DNA from: Candidatus Giovannonibacteria bacterium RIFCSPHIGHO2_01_FULL_45_24
Lineage (GTDB): Bacteria; Patescibacteriota; Minisyncoccia; UBA11713; 2-01-FULL-45-33
NCBI GenBank assembly: GCA_001778495.1
Contig: MFHE01000010.1
Coordinates: forward strand, 119,292-153,897
Length of the DNA: 34,606 nucleotides
Direction of reading: 5' to 3'
Part shown: one piece after another, positions 1 through 6,712 of the stretch
Layout: every line of letters starts with the position of its first letter
How positions within the stretch are numbered: position 1 is the first letter of the stretch
Position numbers and translations under genes: made by a program
The notes under the pieces: model-generated
Database searches by the model: none
What the model saw: only the letters and a program-made list of their open reading frames with translations
Told to the model about the DNA's origin: nothing

Positions 1-49
1 TAAAGTACCTATTGAACTCGTGATTGGGATAGCGGCCAATAATTGCCTT

Positions 50-1489
50 TTAAGCTAAAATCATTTGTTCCACTTGCTTTTGCGCCGAAATAACTATGCT
101 TTCCGCCTCTTGTCGCAATTCCGTTGCTTTCGCTCGTATTTTTCTAATTTTACCAACCATTTCATTTTGCTTGTCTTTTGACGGATAAATAACTTGCAAA
201 CTTCCAACTTCATCAAGATTGATATTTGCGCGAGCCGCGTATCTTTTTATGCGATCTAATTCCATTTGCCCAAATTTTGAAAGTAAAAATTCTTTTGCAT
301 ATTCTGGATACACATCATCTTTTAATCTAACGGAGGCTAGATTTTGACTTATATTAGCTTCTCTGTCCATATTGTAAACAGATACTTGTCCAATGGTCGC
401 CCCAATCAGTGCAATAAGCAAATCTCCTTTTTCTAATTGTGAACTTTTAAGTTTTTTATTATGGATTTCTTTTTTAATAAAATTTAAGTTATCAAAATCA
501 ATTTCATTGTCGGGGTTAATGTCTCCGCTTCGCAAAAATGGTATTCCGTCATTTTGATTTGTATAAGCATCTCCACCGGACAAAGGCGTTGAACCACTTG
601 TTATTTTTGTTGAAAGATTTTTCAAAGTTTTAACATTATATTTTGTGGTTGAAAAAATCTTGTCTAACATTTTAAAAATAGGACGAAAATATGAAGGGTC
701 AAGTCGGGTCTGAATTTCATCACTCCAAATCTGAAACACTCGCTCTGGGCTTTCTTTTGGAATATCTATACCAAGCTCACCGAAAACAAAATCATCTATT
801 GAGAATAAAACATTTTCAACTTCCGCTTTTTTCCTTTGTCTCTGCTCGTATGCTTTTTGGATTTTCTTGACGACTTCGTTTTGGATAGAAATAGGCGGGA
901 TTGGAATATCAAAATTCTTTATCGTTTCAATGGTGATATTCCCTTGAATCGCGCCGATTTTCTCTCGTTCAATCAACTTTCGGCTCGCTTCACCATTAAG
1001 CCAAGCGGCGACATATTGTTTATTTATTTTGTCGTTGAGACAAAATTTAATCATAAAAGAACCGAACGCAAAACCTTCCACCTCTTTCGGAACGACAATA
1101 ACAATACCTACCGAGCCACTCCTTGAAATAAGTAAATCGTTCTCGTGAACAACTGCCTTGCCTATTTCATCGCTCCGGCTTTCTGGTAAATAAACAATCT
1201 TACTTAAATCAAGTCCGTCGTTTTTCAAGTTTAGGATACGCAAAAGAGGCACGCCGGAATCCACATATTCGTTTGTCGTTGAAATGCCGTAGCGAATATC
1301 AGTAATAAAATCGCCCAATTTTTGCGATTCGTATTTCCCATGTTGTATCGCTTTTTGAAGTTCACGGATGGCCGGTATCCAATACTTCACGTCAAGGCGG
1401 CGACCCGCTATCGCATCCTCACTCCAAGTTGCAAAAACTTGGAGAGGAGTTGAATCGTTTTTACTTTTTGAATTTCTTGTATTCTTCAT
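50..1489 (-). CDS. hsdS: Restriction-modification specificity subunit (HsdS)
   Basis: DNA-recognition subunit of a type I-like restriction-modification enzyme. The 479-residue protein has the usual two-repeat layout. A first target-recognition domain ends at 'IPIPPISIQNEVVKKI' and leads into a helical spacer. A second recognition domain follows and ends in 'YPSKDKQNEMVGKIRKI' and a C-terminal helix. I chose the ATG at 1489 (MKNTRNSKSK) over the ORF-track start at 1618, because the longer version would overlap the methyltransferase gene by about 160 bases; from 1489 the overlap is 29 bases. It is the last gene of the pair with the upstream nuclease-methyltransferase. No separate hsdR is visible in the window, though one could lie beyond the left edge. 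The family call is firm; the DNA target cannot be read from sequence. Confidence 0.9.
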   Translation of the reverse strand: MKNTRNSKSKNDSTPLQVFATWSEDAIAGRRLDVKYWIPAIRELQKAIQHGKYESQKLGDFITDIRYGISTTNEYVDSGVPLLRILNLKNDGLDLSKIVYLPESRSDEIGKAVVHENDLLISRSGSVGIVIVVPKEVEGFAFGSFMIKFCLNDKINKQYVAAWLNGEASRKLIEREKIGAIQGNITIETIKNFDIPIPPISIQNEVVKKIQKAYEQRQRKKAEVENVLFSIDDFVFGELGIDIPKESPERVFQIWSDEIQTRLDPSYFRPIFKMLDKIFSTTKYNVKTLKNLSTKITSGSTPLSGGDAYTNQNDGIPFLRSGDINPDNEIDFDNLNFIKKEIHNKKLKSSQLEKGDLLIALIGATIGQVSVYNMDREANISQNLASVRLKDDVYPEYAKEFLLSKFGQMELDRIKRYAARANINLDEVGSLQVIYPSKDKQNEMVGKIRKIRAKATELRQEAESIVISAQKQVEQMILA

Positions 1490-3248
1490 AAATATCGTTG
1501 AAATCATTTTTGGCGTCTTTCTTACCTGTCGCTTCGTAGCCAATGTGTTCGGCAATCGCCATAAAAATTTTATAGCGTCCCAGCTTTTCCTTGCCACCCT
1601 TTTTACGAACGAATACAAGCGATGATTTCACGCCTGCGCCGAAGTGGGTAAATGCGAATTGCGGCAAACTGACGATTGCCTGTATCTGTGTTTTTTCTAT
1701 TAGAAAATCTCGGACATATTGTAGGGTTGAGTTAGACAAAATGCCGTCCGGCAAAACGATAGCAATTTGGCCAGTTTCCGGCTTTAGAAAATCTATACAC
1801 CGCTCAATAAATAATACTTCGGTCTTCTGATTATCCATCGCTTTGATTTTGCCTTTGGCGTCTTTTTTCTTCCCAAGAGCAAATTTCTCAAGATATGGAT
1901 GCTCGCTTCTTTTTACATTCGCTCCAAACGGCGGATTGGTAACGATAATGTCAAAGCGATTTTTAGCAAAGCCCGAATTTTTGGCCGTCATTTTTTCTAT
2001 ATCGTTGAGCGCGTCGTGGCCGATGACATTCGTATGGCCGTCGTCGTGAATAATCATATTCATTTTGGCTACACGAGCGATGGAATCGTTAATCTCAATA
2101 CCAAAGAGATTGTTTTGGGCAAAATCGTGCCAGTATCGCCATTGTTCTTTTTCTTCGTCCGGATAATATCCCTTTGCTTGGGCGCGGACTTCGTCAAGCG
2201 CGTGAAGTAGGAAGCCGCCCGAACCGCAAGCGGGGTCAAGCACAAGGTCGTCATTTTTTATACCCATCATCTTTACGGCAAAGCTCACAATGTTGCGCGG
2301 CGTAAAGAACTGGCCGCTTTTGCCTTTGAAAAAGTCCTCCATAAAATGTTCAAAGGCAACGCCCTTTGTATCCAAATCTGTTTTATCAAGAGAAATACCT
2401 TGTAAGTGCTCTACCACCGTATAGAGTTCTTCCGGCTCAATCTTCAAATCCTCCTTGAACACTTCGGGGTCAATCTTTTTCGCCTCTTGATAAATTGCGT
2501 TGATGCGTTTATACACACTCTCCGCGCTTTCGTGCGTCTTAATTTGAAAATCGTAGGGATCGCCTGTCTTGCGCCCTCGCTTTTCATCGCGGATTTTTAC
2601 AAAAATAATTTTTGCGAACTCATCAAACGCTGTTGTCGGCGCACGCTTACCGCCAGCCCATAGCGTATCGTGGCATTTTTGAAAGGCGCGTTTGAGGTCG
2701 TCTTGGTCAATCGGCTTCAAATCCCAGTTTGTATCACCTTTCTTGTAGCGGAACTCCTCAATCTTGCCGTAGGAAATCGGAATGTCGGTAATCGTTGCCT
2801 TCTCCGGTTCTTTGTCGTTCCATGCGGCTGTTTCCATCGCGCGGCGAGTGTTACCGGCAACGCAGTTAGCAAACGGGGCGTGAAGAACGCGCGCATTGGC
2901 TATGGCTTGTTTTGTCGCTTGTTCAAATTCAGCGTCAGAAATACCATCCTTCTTACACTCCACCACGATATACGGTTTACGCTTGCCGTCATCTTCATAA
3001 ATAACAATGTCAGCGTATCGTTCGGGCGTGCGGTCTGGCATTTCCACTTCAAGCTCAATGCGCGCAGCCGGATAGTTGTATTTCTCTATCAAGTCAAAAT
3101 AATACTCGGCTCGGACTTTTTCCTCCGGGTCGTTGAGATTTTCTTTGTGGCCGGACGGAAGATACTCAATCTTCGCCCCGTTGTTGTGGAGACGAAAATA
3201 TCCTTTACGCTCTCCCTCTTTCAAGATTTTCTCAAAAGTGTTTGACAT
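1461..3248 (-). CDS. Fused nuclease-like / N6-adenine DNA methyltransferase (HsdM-type)
   Basis: A 595-residue protein with two parts. The N-terminal ~170 residues resemble the HsdR N-terminal nuclease domain: 'RYADIVIYEDD...YIVVECKK' gives a PD-(D/E)XK-like set of D80, E97 and K99. The rest is a gamma-class adenine methyltransferase, with 'GQFFTP' at 312-317, the SAM-binding 'DPACGSGGF' at 338-346 and the catalytic 'NPPF' at 438-441. It therefore probably carries both cleavage and methylation and works with the HsdS encoded just downstream. Databases often label this architecture simply as HsdM. Having nuclease and methyltransferase in one chain beside a separate S subunit recalls the BcgI-type (type IIB) design; that comparison is inference. 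The start ATG at 3248 fits the usual N-terminus. Confidence 0.85.
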   Translation of the reverse strand: MSNTFEKILKEGERKGYFRLHNNGAKIEYLPSGHKENLNDPEEKVRAEYYFDLIEKYNYPAARIELEVEMPDRTPERYADIVIYEDDGKRKPYIVVECKKDGISDAEFEQATKQAIANARVLHAPFANCVAGNTRRAMETAAWNDKEPEKATITDIPISYGKIEEFRYKKGDTNWDLKPIDQDDLKRAFQKCHDTLWAGGKRAPTTAFDEFAKIIFVKIRDEKRGRKTGDPYDFQIKTHESAESVYKRINAIYQEAKKIDPEVFKEDLKIEPEELYTVVEHLQGISLDKTDLDTKGVAFEHFMEDFFKGKSGQFFTPRNIVSFAVKMMGIKNDDLVLDPACGSGGFLLHALDEVRAQAKGYYPDEEKEQWRYWHDFAQNNLFGIEINDSIARVAKMNMIIHDDGHTNVIGHDALNDIEKMTAKNSGFAKNRFDIIVTNPPFGANVKRSEHPYLEKFALGKKKDAKGKIKAMDNQKTEVLFIERCIDFLKPETGQIAIVLPDGILSNSTLQYVRDFLIEKTQIQAIVSLPQFAFTHFGAGVKSSLVFVRKKGGKEKLGRYKIFMAIAEHIGYEATGKKDAKNDFNDIYEEYKKFKK

Positions 3249-3273
3249 AGTTATTTCATTAAATCATCAACAC

Positions 3274-3501
3274 TCATATCAAAAACCGAATGTCTTTAAT
3301 TAGCACCCTGAATCTATCAAGGGGTGTCTGATTCTTTTCGTTTGTGATGAATGTTAGATCGGAAGACATGAAATATCCTTCATCTTCGCATAAAATCCTT
3401 AATTTTTGAAGTGTTTTTTGAGCAACCAAAGTTATCAACTTCGGGCTCTCTGGACTCCCTAGCGGGGTTGCGTCATCCCTTACCTTGATAAAGGTCGGCA
3501 T
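3274..3501 (-). CDS. Small hypothetical protein upstream of the R-M pair
   Basis: Not recognised. The ORF encodes about 75 residues from the ATG at 3501 (MPTFIKVRDD). The ORF track extends it to 3540, into the recombinase start, which is unlikely. It lies 25 bases upstream of the methyltransferase on the same strand and could be the first gene of that operon. In the short gap sits an 8-codon ORF (MSVDDLMK) overlapping its stop by ATGA. No motif or membrane segment is visible. It may equally be a chance ORF in the promoter region between divergent genes. Confidence 0.3.
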   Translation of the reverse strand: MPTFIKVRDDATPLGSPESPKLITLVAQKTLQKLRILCEDEGYFMSSDLTFITNEKNQTPLDRFRVLIKDIRFLI

Positions 3502-3527
3502 TATTAAGGGCTTAAAGGGAAAATTGT

Positions 3528-4850
3528 ATGGACTTAACAAAGACTTTGACGCCTAATAAGGCGAGGGAAGAGCAGGCAATCACGGCTATCAAATACGCGC
3601 TTTACGCAAGAAAGAGTACGGAATCGGAAGAGCGCCAAGTGCTTTCCATTGATAGCCAAGTTAAAGAGATGCTGCAGCTTGCTGAAAAAGAAAATCTCAA
3701 TATCGTTGAGATTAAACGCGAAAGCCATTCGGCGAAAAATGTCGGGCAACGCCCAATATTCAACGAACTTATTGGCGATATCCGCGCCGGAAAATTCAAC
3801 GGAATACTTTGCTGGGCTCCCGATCGAATAGCAAGAAATGCCGGAGATCTCGGAGCCGTAGTTGATTTGATAGATCAAAAACTGCTTCTTGAGGTCAGAA
3901 CCTATGGACAGAAATTTTCAAACTCTCCCAGCGAAAAATTCCTTCTCATGATTCTTGGATCGCAAGCCAAGCTCGAAAATGATCAGAAAGGGATAAATGT
4001 GAAAAGAGGCTTGCGAGCCAGAGTGGAGATGGGATTATGGCCGACGACCGCGCCTACAGGATATCTCAATGAAAAACGGACCGACAGAAAAGGCCATATT
4101 CTTACAGACCCGGAACGCGCGCCGATTATCAAGAAAATGTTTGAGAAAGTGGCCAACGAAGGATGGAGCGGAAGGAAATTGTATCACTGGCTGAAGTTTG
4201 AGATAAACTTCAAAACCAAAGGCAACAAGAATTTGTCTTTAAGCAATATTTATCTGATACTTCAGAACCATTTTTACTACGGCGTGTTTGAATATCCGCG
4301 AGGCGGCGGGAACTGGTATACCGGAAAACACGAGCCGTTAATCAATAAAGAATTGTTTCTGCAAGTTCAAGACCGGTTAAAAAGAGACCAGCTGCAGCGC
4401 GAGAATAGAGAGTTCGCTTTTACAAAGCTGCTCACATGCGGTCTCTGCGGATCAGGAATTACGGCTTGCGAGAAATTCAAAAAATTGAAAGACGGCACTA
4501 CTAATAAGTATATCTACTACGGCTGTGCGAGAAGCAAAAACAAAAACTGCGATTTTGGGTATACCAGAGAAGAAGAATTGATAAAGCAACTAATGTCTAT
4601 AATAGACGAAATTGACATGAACGAAGTCGGCATAAGGCACAGATTTGAAAAAGAGATTGAGCGATTCAATAAATTCCAGCAAGGGATTCTCAAGATGAAC
4701 GGCGGTAAAGTAAAAGCCAAGGCAATCAATGTGAGAGAATACGCCAAGTATATTCTTCAGGAAGGAAGCATGATTGAGAAAAGAGAGTTGCTTGGATGTC
4801 TGAAAGGTAAAATTGTTCTGCAGAATAAAACTGTAAGATTATTAAAGTAA
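3528..4850 (+). CDS. Large serine recombinase
   Basis: Site-specific DNA recombinase of the large serine (resolvase/invertase) family, 440 residues. The catalytic N-terminal domain begins around residue 22, with the nucleophile Ser30 in 'YALYARKSTES' and the conserved 'DRIARN' near 100. The 'recombinase' DNA-binding domain follows (about 160-290). A zinc ribbon comes next, with C304, C307, C333 and C341 ('LLTCGLCG', 'YGCARSKNKNC'), and then a short helical C-terminus. It is divergent from the R-M genes, and a strong hairpin follows its stop codon. Such enzymes usually integrate or excise mobile DNA, so this gene probably belongs to the element that carries the adjacent R-M genes. I could not identify att sites. 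The start at 3528 has an 'aaaggga' purine run before it. Confidence 0.9.
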   Translation: MDLTKTLTPNKAREEQAITAIKYALYARKSTESEERQVLSIDSQVKEMLQLAEKENLNIVEIKRESHSAKNVGQRPIFNELIGDIRAGKFNGILCWAPDRIARNAGDLGAVVDLIDQKLLLEVRTYGQKFSNSPSEKFLLMILGSQAKLENDQKGINVKRGLRARVEMGLWPTTAPTGYLNEKRTDRKGHILTDPERAPIIKKMFEKVANEGWSGRKLYHWLKFEINFKTKGNKNLSLSNIYLILQNHFYYGVFEYPRGGGNWYTGKHEPLINKELFLQVQDRLKRDQLQRENREFAFTKLLTCGLCGSGITACEKFKKLKDGTTNKYIYYGCARSKNKNCDFGYTREEELIKQLMSIIDEIDMNEVGIRHRFEKEIERFNKFQQGILKMNGGKVKAKAINVREYAKYILQEGSMIEKRELLGCLKGKIVLQNKTVRLLK

Positions 4851-4887
4851 AACAGAATTGGCGGATAAAATCCGCCAATTCTGTTTT
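4849..4887. terminator. Perfect 18-bp inverted repeat after the recombinase
   Basis: The arms 'aaaacagaattggcggat' and 'atccgccaattctgtttt' are perfect reverse complements around a 3-base loop. The hairpin starts in the recombinase stop codon and ends in four T residues. It is a good intrinsic terminator for the recombinase and, being symmetrical, could also work for the tRNA transcript arriving from the right. A mobile-element end is an alternative reading. Confidence 0.8.
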
Positions 4888-4932
4888 GTCACTTTCCAAG
4901 CCGATAGGTCTTCCGATAAAAAGTGTTTCGGG

Positions 4933-5007
4933 CGCAGCCGATGGGATTTGAACCCACGATCTCCTCCGTGACAGGGAGGCGTGTTAACCGGGCTACACTA
5001 CGGCTGC
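4933..5007 (-). tRNA. tRNA-Asp (GTC)
   Basis: A full cloverleaf can be read on the minus strand. The acceptor arms are GCAGCCG and CGGCTGC, the anticodon arm is CCTCC-CTGTCAC-GGAGG with anticodon GTC, the T-arm is intact and the discriminator base is G. CCA is not encoded (the next bases are CCC). It is transcribed after tRNA-Met. Confidence 0.95.
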
Positions 5008-5029
5008 ATAATTTTCGCAATCCGCCGAG

Positions 5030-5102
5030 TGGCTGGGGTGGGGATTGAACCCACGACCTGAGGCTTATGAGTCCTCCGCTCTGCCAACTGAGCTACCCAG
5101 CC
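5030..5102 (-). tRNA. tRNA-Met (CAT), elongator type
   Basis: The cloverleaf reads GGCTGGG...CCCAGCC with discriminator A and loop CTCATAA, giving anticodon CAT. Position 1 is paired with 72, unlike the initiator tRNA at 6071-6144, so this is an elongator tRNA. A lysidine-modified tRNA-Ile (CAT) cannot be excluded from sequence. The last anticodon-stem pair (31:39) is an A-G mismatch. CCA is not encoded. Confidence 0.88.
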
Positions 5103-5106
5103 ATAA

Positions 5107-5217
5107 TTTGGCGCGGGGTGAAAGTCCCCCGCCTGCCGGCAGGCAGGCTCGCTCTGCCACCCACCGCCTCCGGCGGGGTCTCGCTGAAAGCGGTGATGAG
5201 CTACACCAGCAGTTTGT
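5107..5217. repeat. Composite palindromic element upstream of tRNA-Met
   Basis: A G+C-rich stretch made of nested hairpins: 'gcggggtgaaagtcccccgc', 'cctgccggcaggcagg' and 'accgcctccggcggggt'. It ends in a tRNA-5'-half-like string (on the minus strand 'GGTGTAGCTCATCACCG'). A plausible promoter lies further out on the minus strand (TTCTCA, 17 bases, TAAACT), so it would be transcribed as the 5' leader of the tRNA-Met/Asp unit. No coding function is supported; the ORF-track entries here run across tRNAs. Confidence 0.6.
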
Positions 5218-5292
5218 AGACTACGCAATACCTAATTGGAATTAGTTTATCACAGAATCAATAGTTTGAGAAGTTATTTTTAAGACTAATGT

Positions 5293-5616
5293 TTAATGAA
5301 AGGGCATGTAATATGGGCTAAAACAACTTGCTTTATTTTTTTCGTGAAAATTCTTTGCCCACTCTTCGCACCTATCAAAATCGCACTTCGACGTAAAACC
5401 CTTAAATAGTTCTTGAGCTTCTATGAGACAGCGGTCCACGCTTCTTTTGGTAGCTTCCGGATATAAATTTTTACAAGTACTAATTTCGTTTTTTTGTTGT
5501 TGATAGTTATTATAAAATAAATCATTTGGCAAATCACAATCGCCATTAAACCCATTATCTTTACACCACTTATCACGCTCATTTAAAAACTTTGTTATTG
5601 ACACTTTAGTGCACAT
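5293..5616 (-). CDS. Small cysteine-rich hypothetical protein (probably the 3' part of a frameshifted gene)
   Basis: Not recognised. The 107-residue ORF has eight cysteines, including pairs spaced like 'CKDNGFNGDC' and 'CDFDRC', and is rich in charged residues, which suits a disulfide-bonded extracellular domain. The ATG used by the ORF track lacks a Shine-Dalgarno sequence. Immediately upstream, in another frame, is a 34-codon ORF encoding a membrane anchor ending '...RRWCPYNVH'. The two overlap by 11 bases, so a single-base change would join them into one anchored protein of about 140 residues. The gene stands alone between the tRNA operon and the GIY-YIG remnant. Confidence 0.5.
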   Translation of the reverse strand: MCTKVSITKFLNERDKWCKDNGFNGDCDLPNDLFYNNYQQQKNEISTCKNLYPEATKRSVDRCLIEAQELFKGFTSKCDFDRCEEWAKNFHEKNKASCFSPYYMPFH

Positions 5617-5710
5617 TATAAGGGCACCATCTTCTTTCGCTAAAATAATAAGAAACGAACGTGATTATCAAAAGAACAAGCACTATATTTATAGTTTTTT
5701 TATCTTTCAT
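5606..5710 (-). other. Short ORF encoding a membrane anchor, upstream frame of the Cys-rich gene
   Basis: From the ATG at 5710 the minus strand reads MKDKKTINIVLVLLIITF then VSYYFSERRWCPYNVH and stops. This is a basic N-terminus, one hydrophobic helix of about 16 residues, and a short periplasmic stub. It is too short for the ORF track. It is most simply the missing N-terminus (signal anchor) of the Cys-rich ORF at 5293-5616, separated by one frame change. Confidence 0.5.
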
Positions 5711-5787
5711 AAAAAATAGCTGGCTGATATAATGGCTAGCGTGGGAACACAAAGCCCCGCGCCAATAATGACTTAACTATACCACAT

Positions 5788-6048
5788 TTAATTAGTTAAA
5801 TAATTAGCCATTTGTTTTTTTAAATATTTCCTCCCCGAACCGCTTTTCAAGAATTTTTCGCGGCCGATTGCATCTTCTTTGAGCAAGTATGCTTCGCAAT
5901 AAATTAGTTTCCATTCTCTACCACGGCGAGTAGTTTGGCCGCCTTTGCCGGAATTGTGTTCCAAAAATCTTTTTCTCAAATCAGCCGTGTACCCGATATA
6001 CCATCCTCTGGCGGCTTGGTTTTCGCTGTCGTAGCTCTTGCGAGCCAC
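5788..6048 (-). pseudogene. GIY-YIG nuclease domain, 5'-truncated
   Basis: The C-terminal part is a clear small GIY-YIG endonuclease of the UPF0213/YhbQ kind: 'GWYIGYTADLRKRFLEHNSG', 'WKLIYCEAYLLKEDAIGREKFLKSG' and 'GRKYLKKQM'. These proteins normally begin with a first strand like 'YYVYVL' carrying the GIY half of the motif. Here the sequence upstream of 'KSYDSEN' is instead a palindrome that runs into the 3' end of the initiator tRNA. The only in-frame start outside the tRNA is a GTG at 6048, giving about 86 residues with the first strand missing. The ORF-track version reads through the tRNA and is not credible. It is probably inactive. Confidence 0.65.
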
Positions 6049-6073
6049 GAGGCGGCGAAGCCGCTTTTCGTGG
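6045..6073. repeat. Palindrome joining tRNA-fMet and the GIY-YIG remnant
   Basis: The sequence 'ccacgaggcggcgaagccgc' followed by 'ttttcgtgg' folds into outer arms CCACGA/TCGTGG and an inner GCGGC-GAA-GCCGC hairpin. One end overlaps the encoded CCA of the tRNA and the other overlaps the GTG start and first bases of the GIY-YIG remnant. It may act as a terminator or processing hairpin for the tRNA, or be an inserted repeat. Confidence 0.6.
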
Positions 6074-6144
6074 TAGCGGGGGCCGGATTTGAACCGGCGT
6101 CTCAAGGTTATGAGCCTTGCGAGATACCACTTCTCCACCCCGCG
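6071..6144 (-). tRNA. Initiator tRNA-fMet (CAT)
   Basis: The minus strand reads CGCGGGGTGGAGAAGTGG...CCCCGCTACCA. Initiator hallmarks are the unpaired position 1 (C1 opposite T72), the A11:T24 pair in the D-stem, the CAT anticodon, and the close match of the 5' end to known initiators. CCA is encoded. The anticodon stem is CAAGG-CTCATAA-CCTTG, so only two of the usual three consecutive G:C pairs next to the loop are kept; 29:41 is A:T. Confidence 0.92.
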
Positions 6145-6175
6145 ATGGCAAGTGAGTAAAAGAATAGCAAAAAAA

Positions 6176-6712
6176 TTAAATATATTCAAGCTCGCGGAGC
6201 GCCTTTTCAAAAAGGTTGAGCGCCCGTTCGGCGTCTTCTTTGGGAAGTTGGTAGCCGGCTTCGTGAGCGATGCGGTTTCTGATTTTGTGCGCTTCCCACA
6301 AAGCATCCAGCGAATCTAAATCTGCCGGCTCAATGTTTTTCAGCTTCTCGCCCAAATTCTCCCCGCCGTATCCAGCCATGGCTAAAATTTTCTCAATCAA
6401 AGAATCCGCGGCGATTACGGCCTGCTTCCTGTCATTTTCGTTTTCCGAGCCGCCTTGAACCAGAATTTTTTGCCAAGTTTCCAGATTTACATTGTTCTCC
6501 GGCGAGGCGCTTTGGGGCTCGTCAAAAACATGCATCGCGCGGAAAATCCGATTGGATTTGTAAACGCTGTAAATTATGCCAAAAACCAGCGGGATGGAAA
6601 TATAAACCGCAACCGCCTTAAGCAAAGGAATCGGCTGCGAATAATCATAGTGCAGCAAAAAATCCGCGAGATTGAAAACCAAGTCAAAAACCAAATTTAT
6701 AAAATCAATCAT
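6176..6712 (-). CDS. Membrane-anchored protein with HEPN-like RNxxxH motif
   Basis: The 178-residue protein has a hydrophobic N-terminal half, with helices near residues 2-20 and a clearer one at about 32-50 ('VAVYISIPLVFGIIYSVY'). A soluble helical C-terminal part (about 85-178) contains 'AHKIRNRIAHEAGY'. The R-N-x-x-x-H arrangement, placed late in an all-helical domain, resembles HEPN domains, which include RNases and nucleic-acid-binding helical bundles. Function here is unknown. The start overlaps the gatA stop by four bases (ATGA), so it is translated with gatC-gatA. The motif may simply be structural. Confidence 0.75.
   Translation of the reverse strand: MIDFINLVFDLVFNLADFLLHYDYSQPIPLLKAVAVYISIPLVFGIIYSVYKSNRIFRAMHVFDEPQSASPENNVNLETWQKILVQGGSENENDRKQAVIAADSLIEKILAMAGYGGENLGEKLKNIEPADLDSLDALWEAHKIRNRIAHEAGYQLPKEDAERALNLFEKALRELEYI

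Noticed and set aside
1-49. Start of an hsdR gene at the left edge
   Set aside because: No ATG or recognisable coding sequence is visible in these 49 bases; whether hsdR follows cannot be told.
5107-5217. A third, intron-containing tRNA next to tRNA-Met
   Set aside because: Only a D-arm-like string is present; no anticodon arm or matching acceptor strand could be assembled.
4998-5228. ORF on the minus strand running through tRNA-Asp, tRNA-Met and the palindromes
   Set aside because: It overlaps two clear tRNA genes and its composition follows the repeats; it is a shadow ORF.
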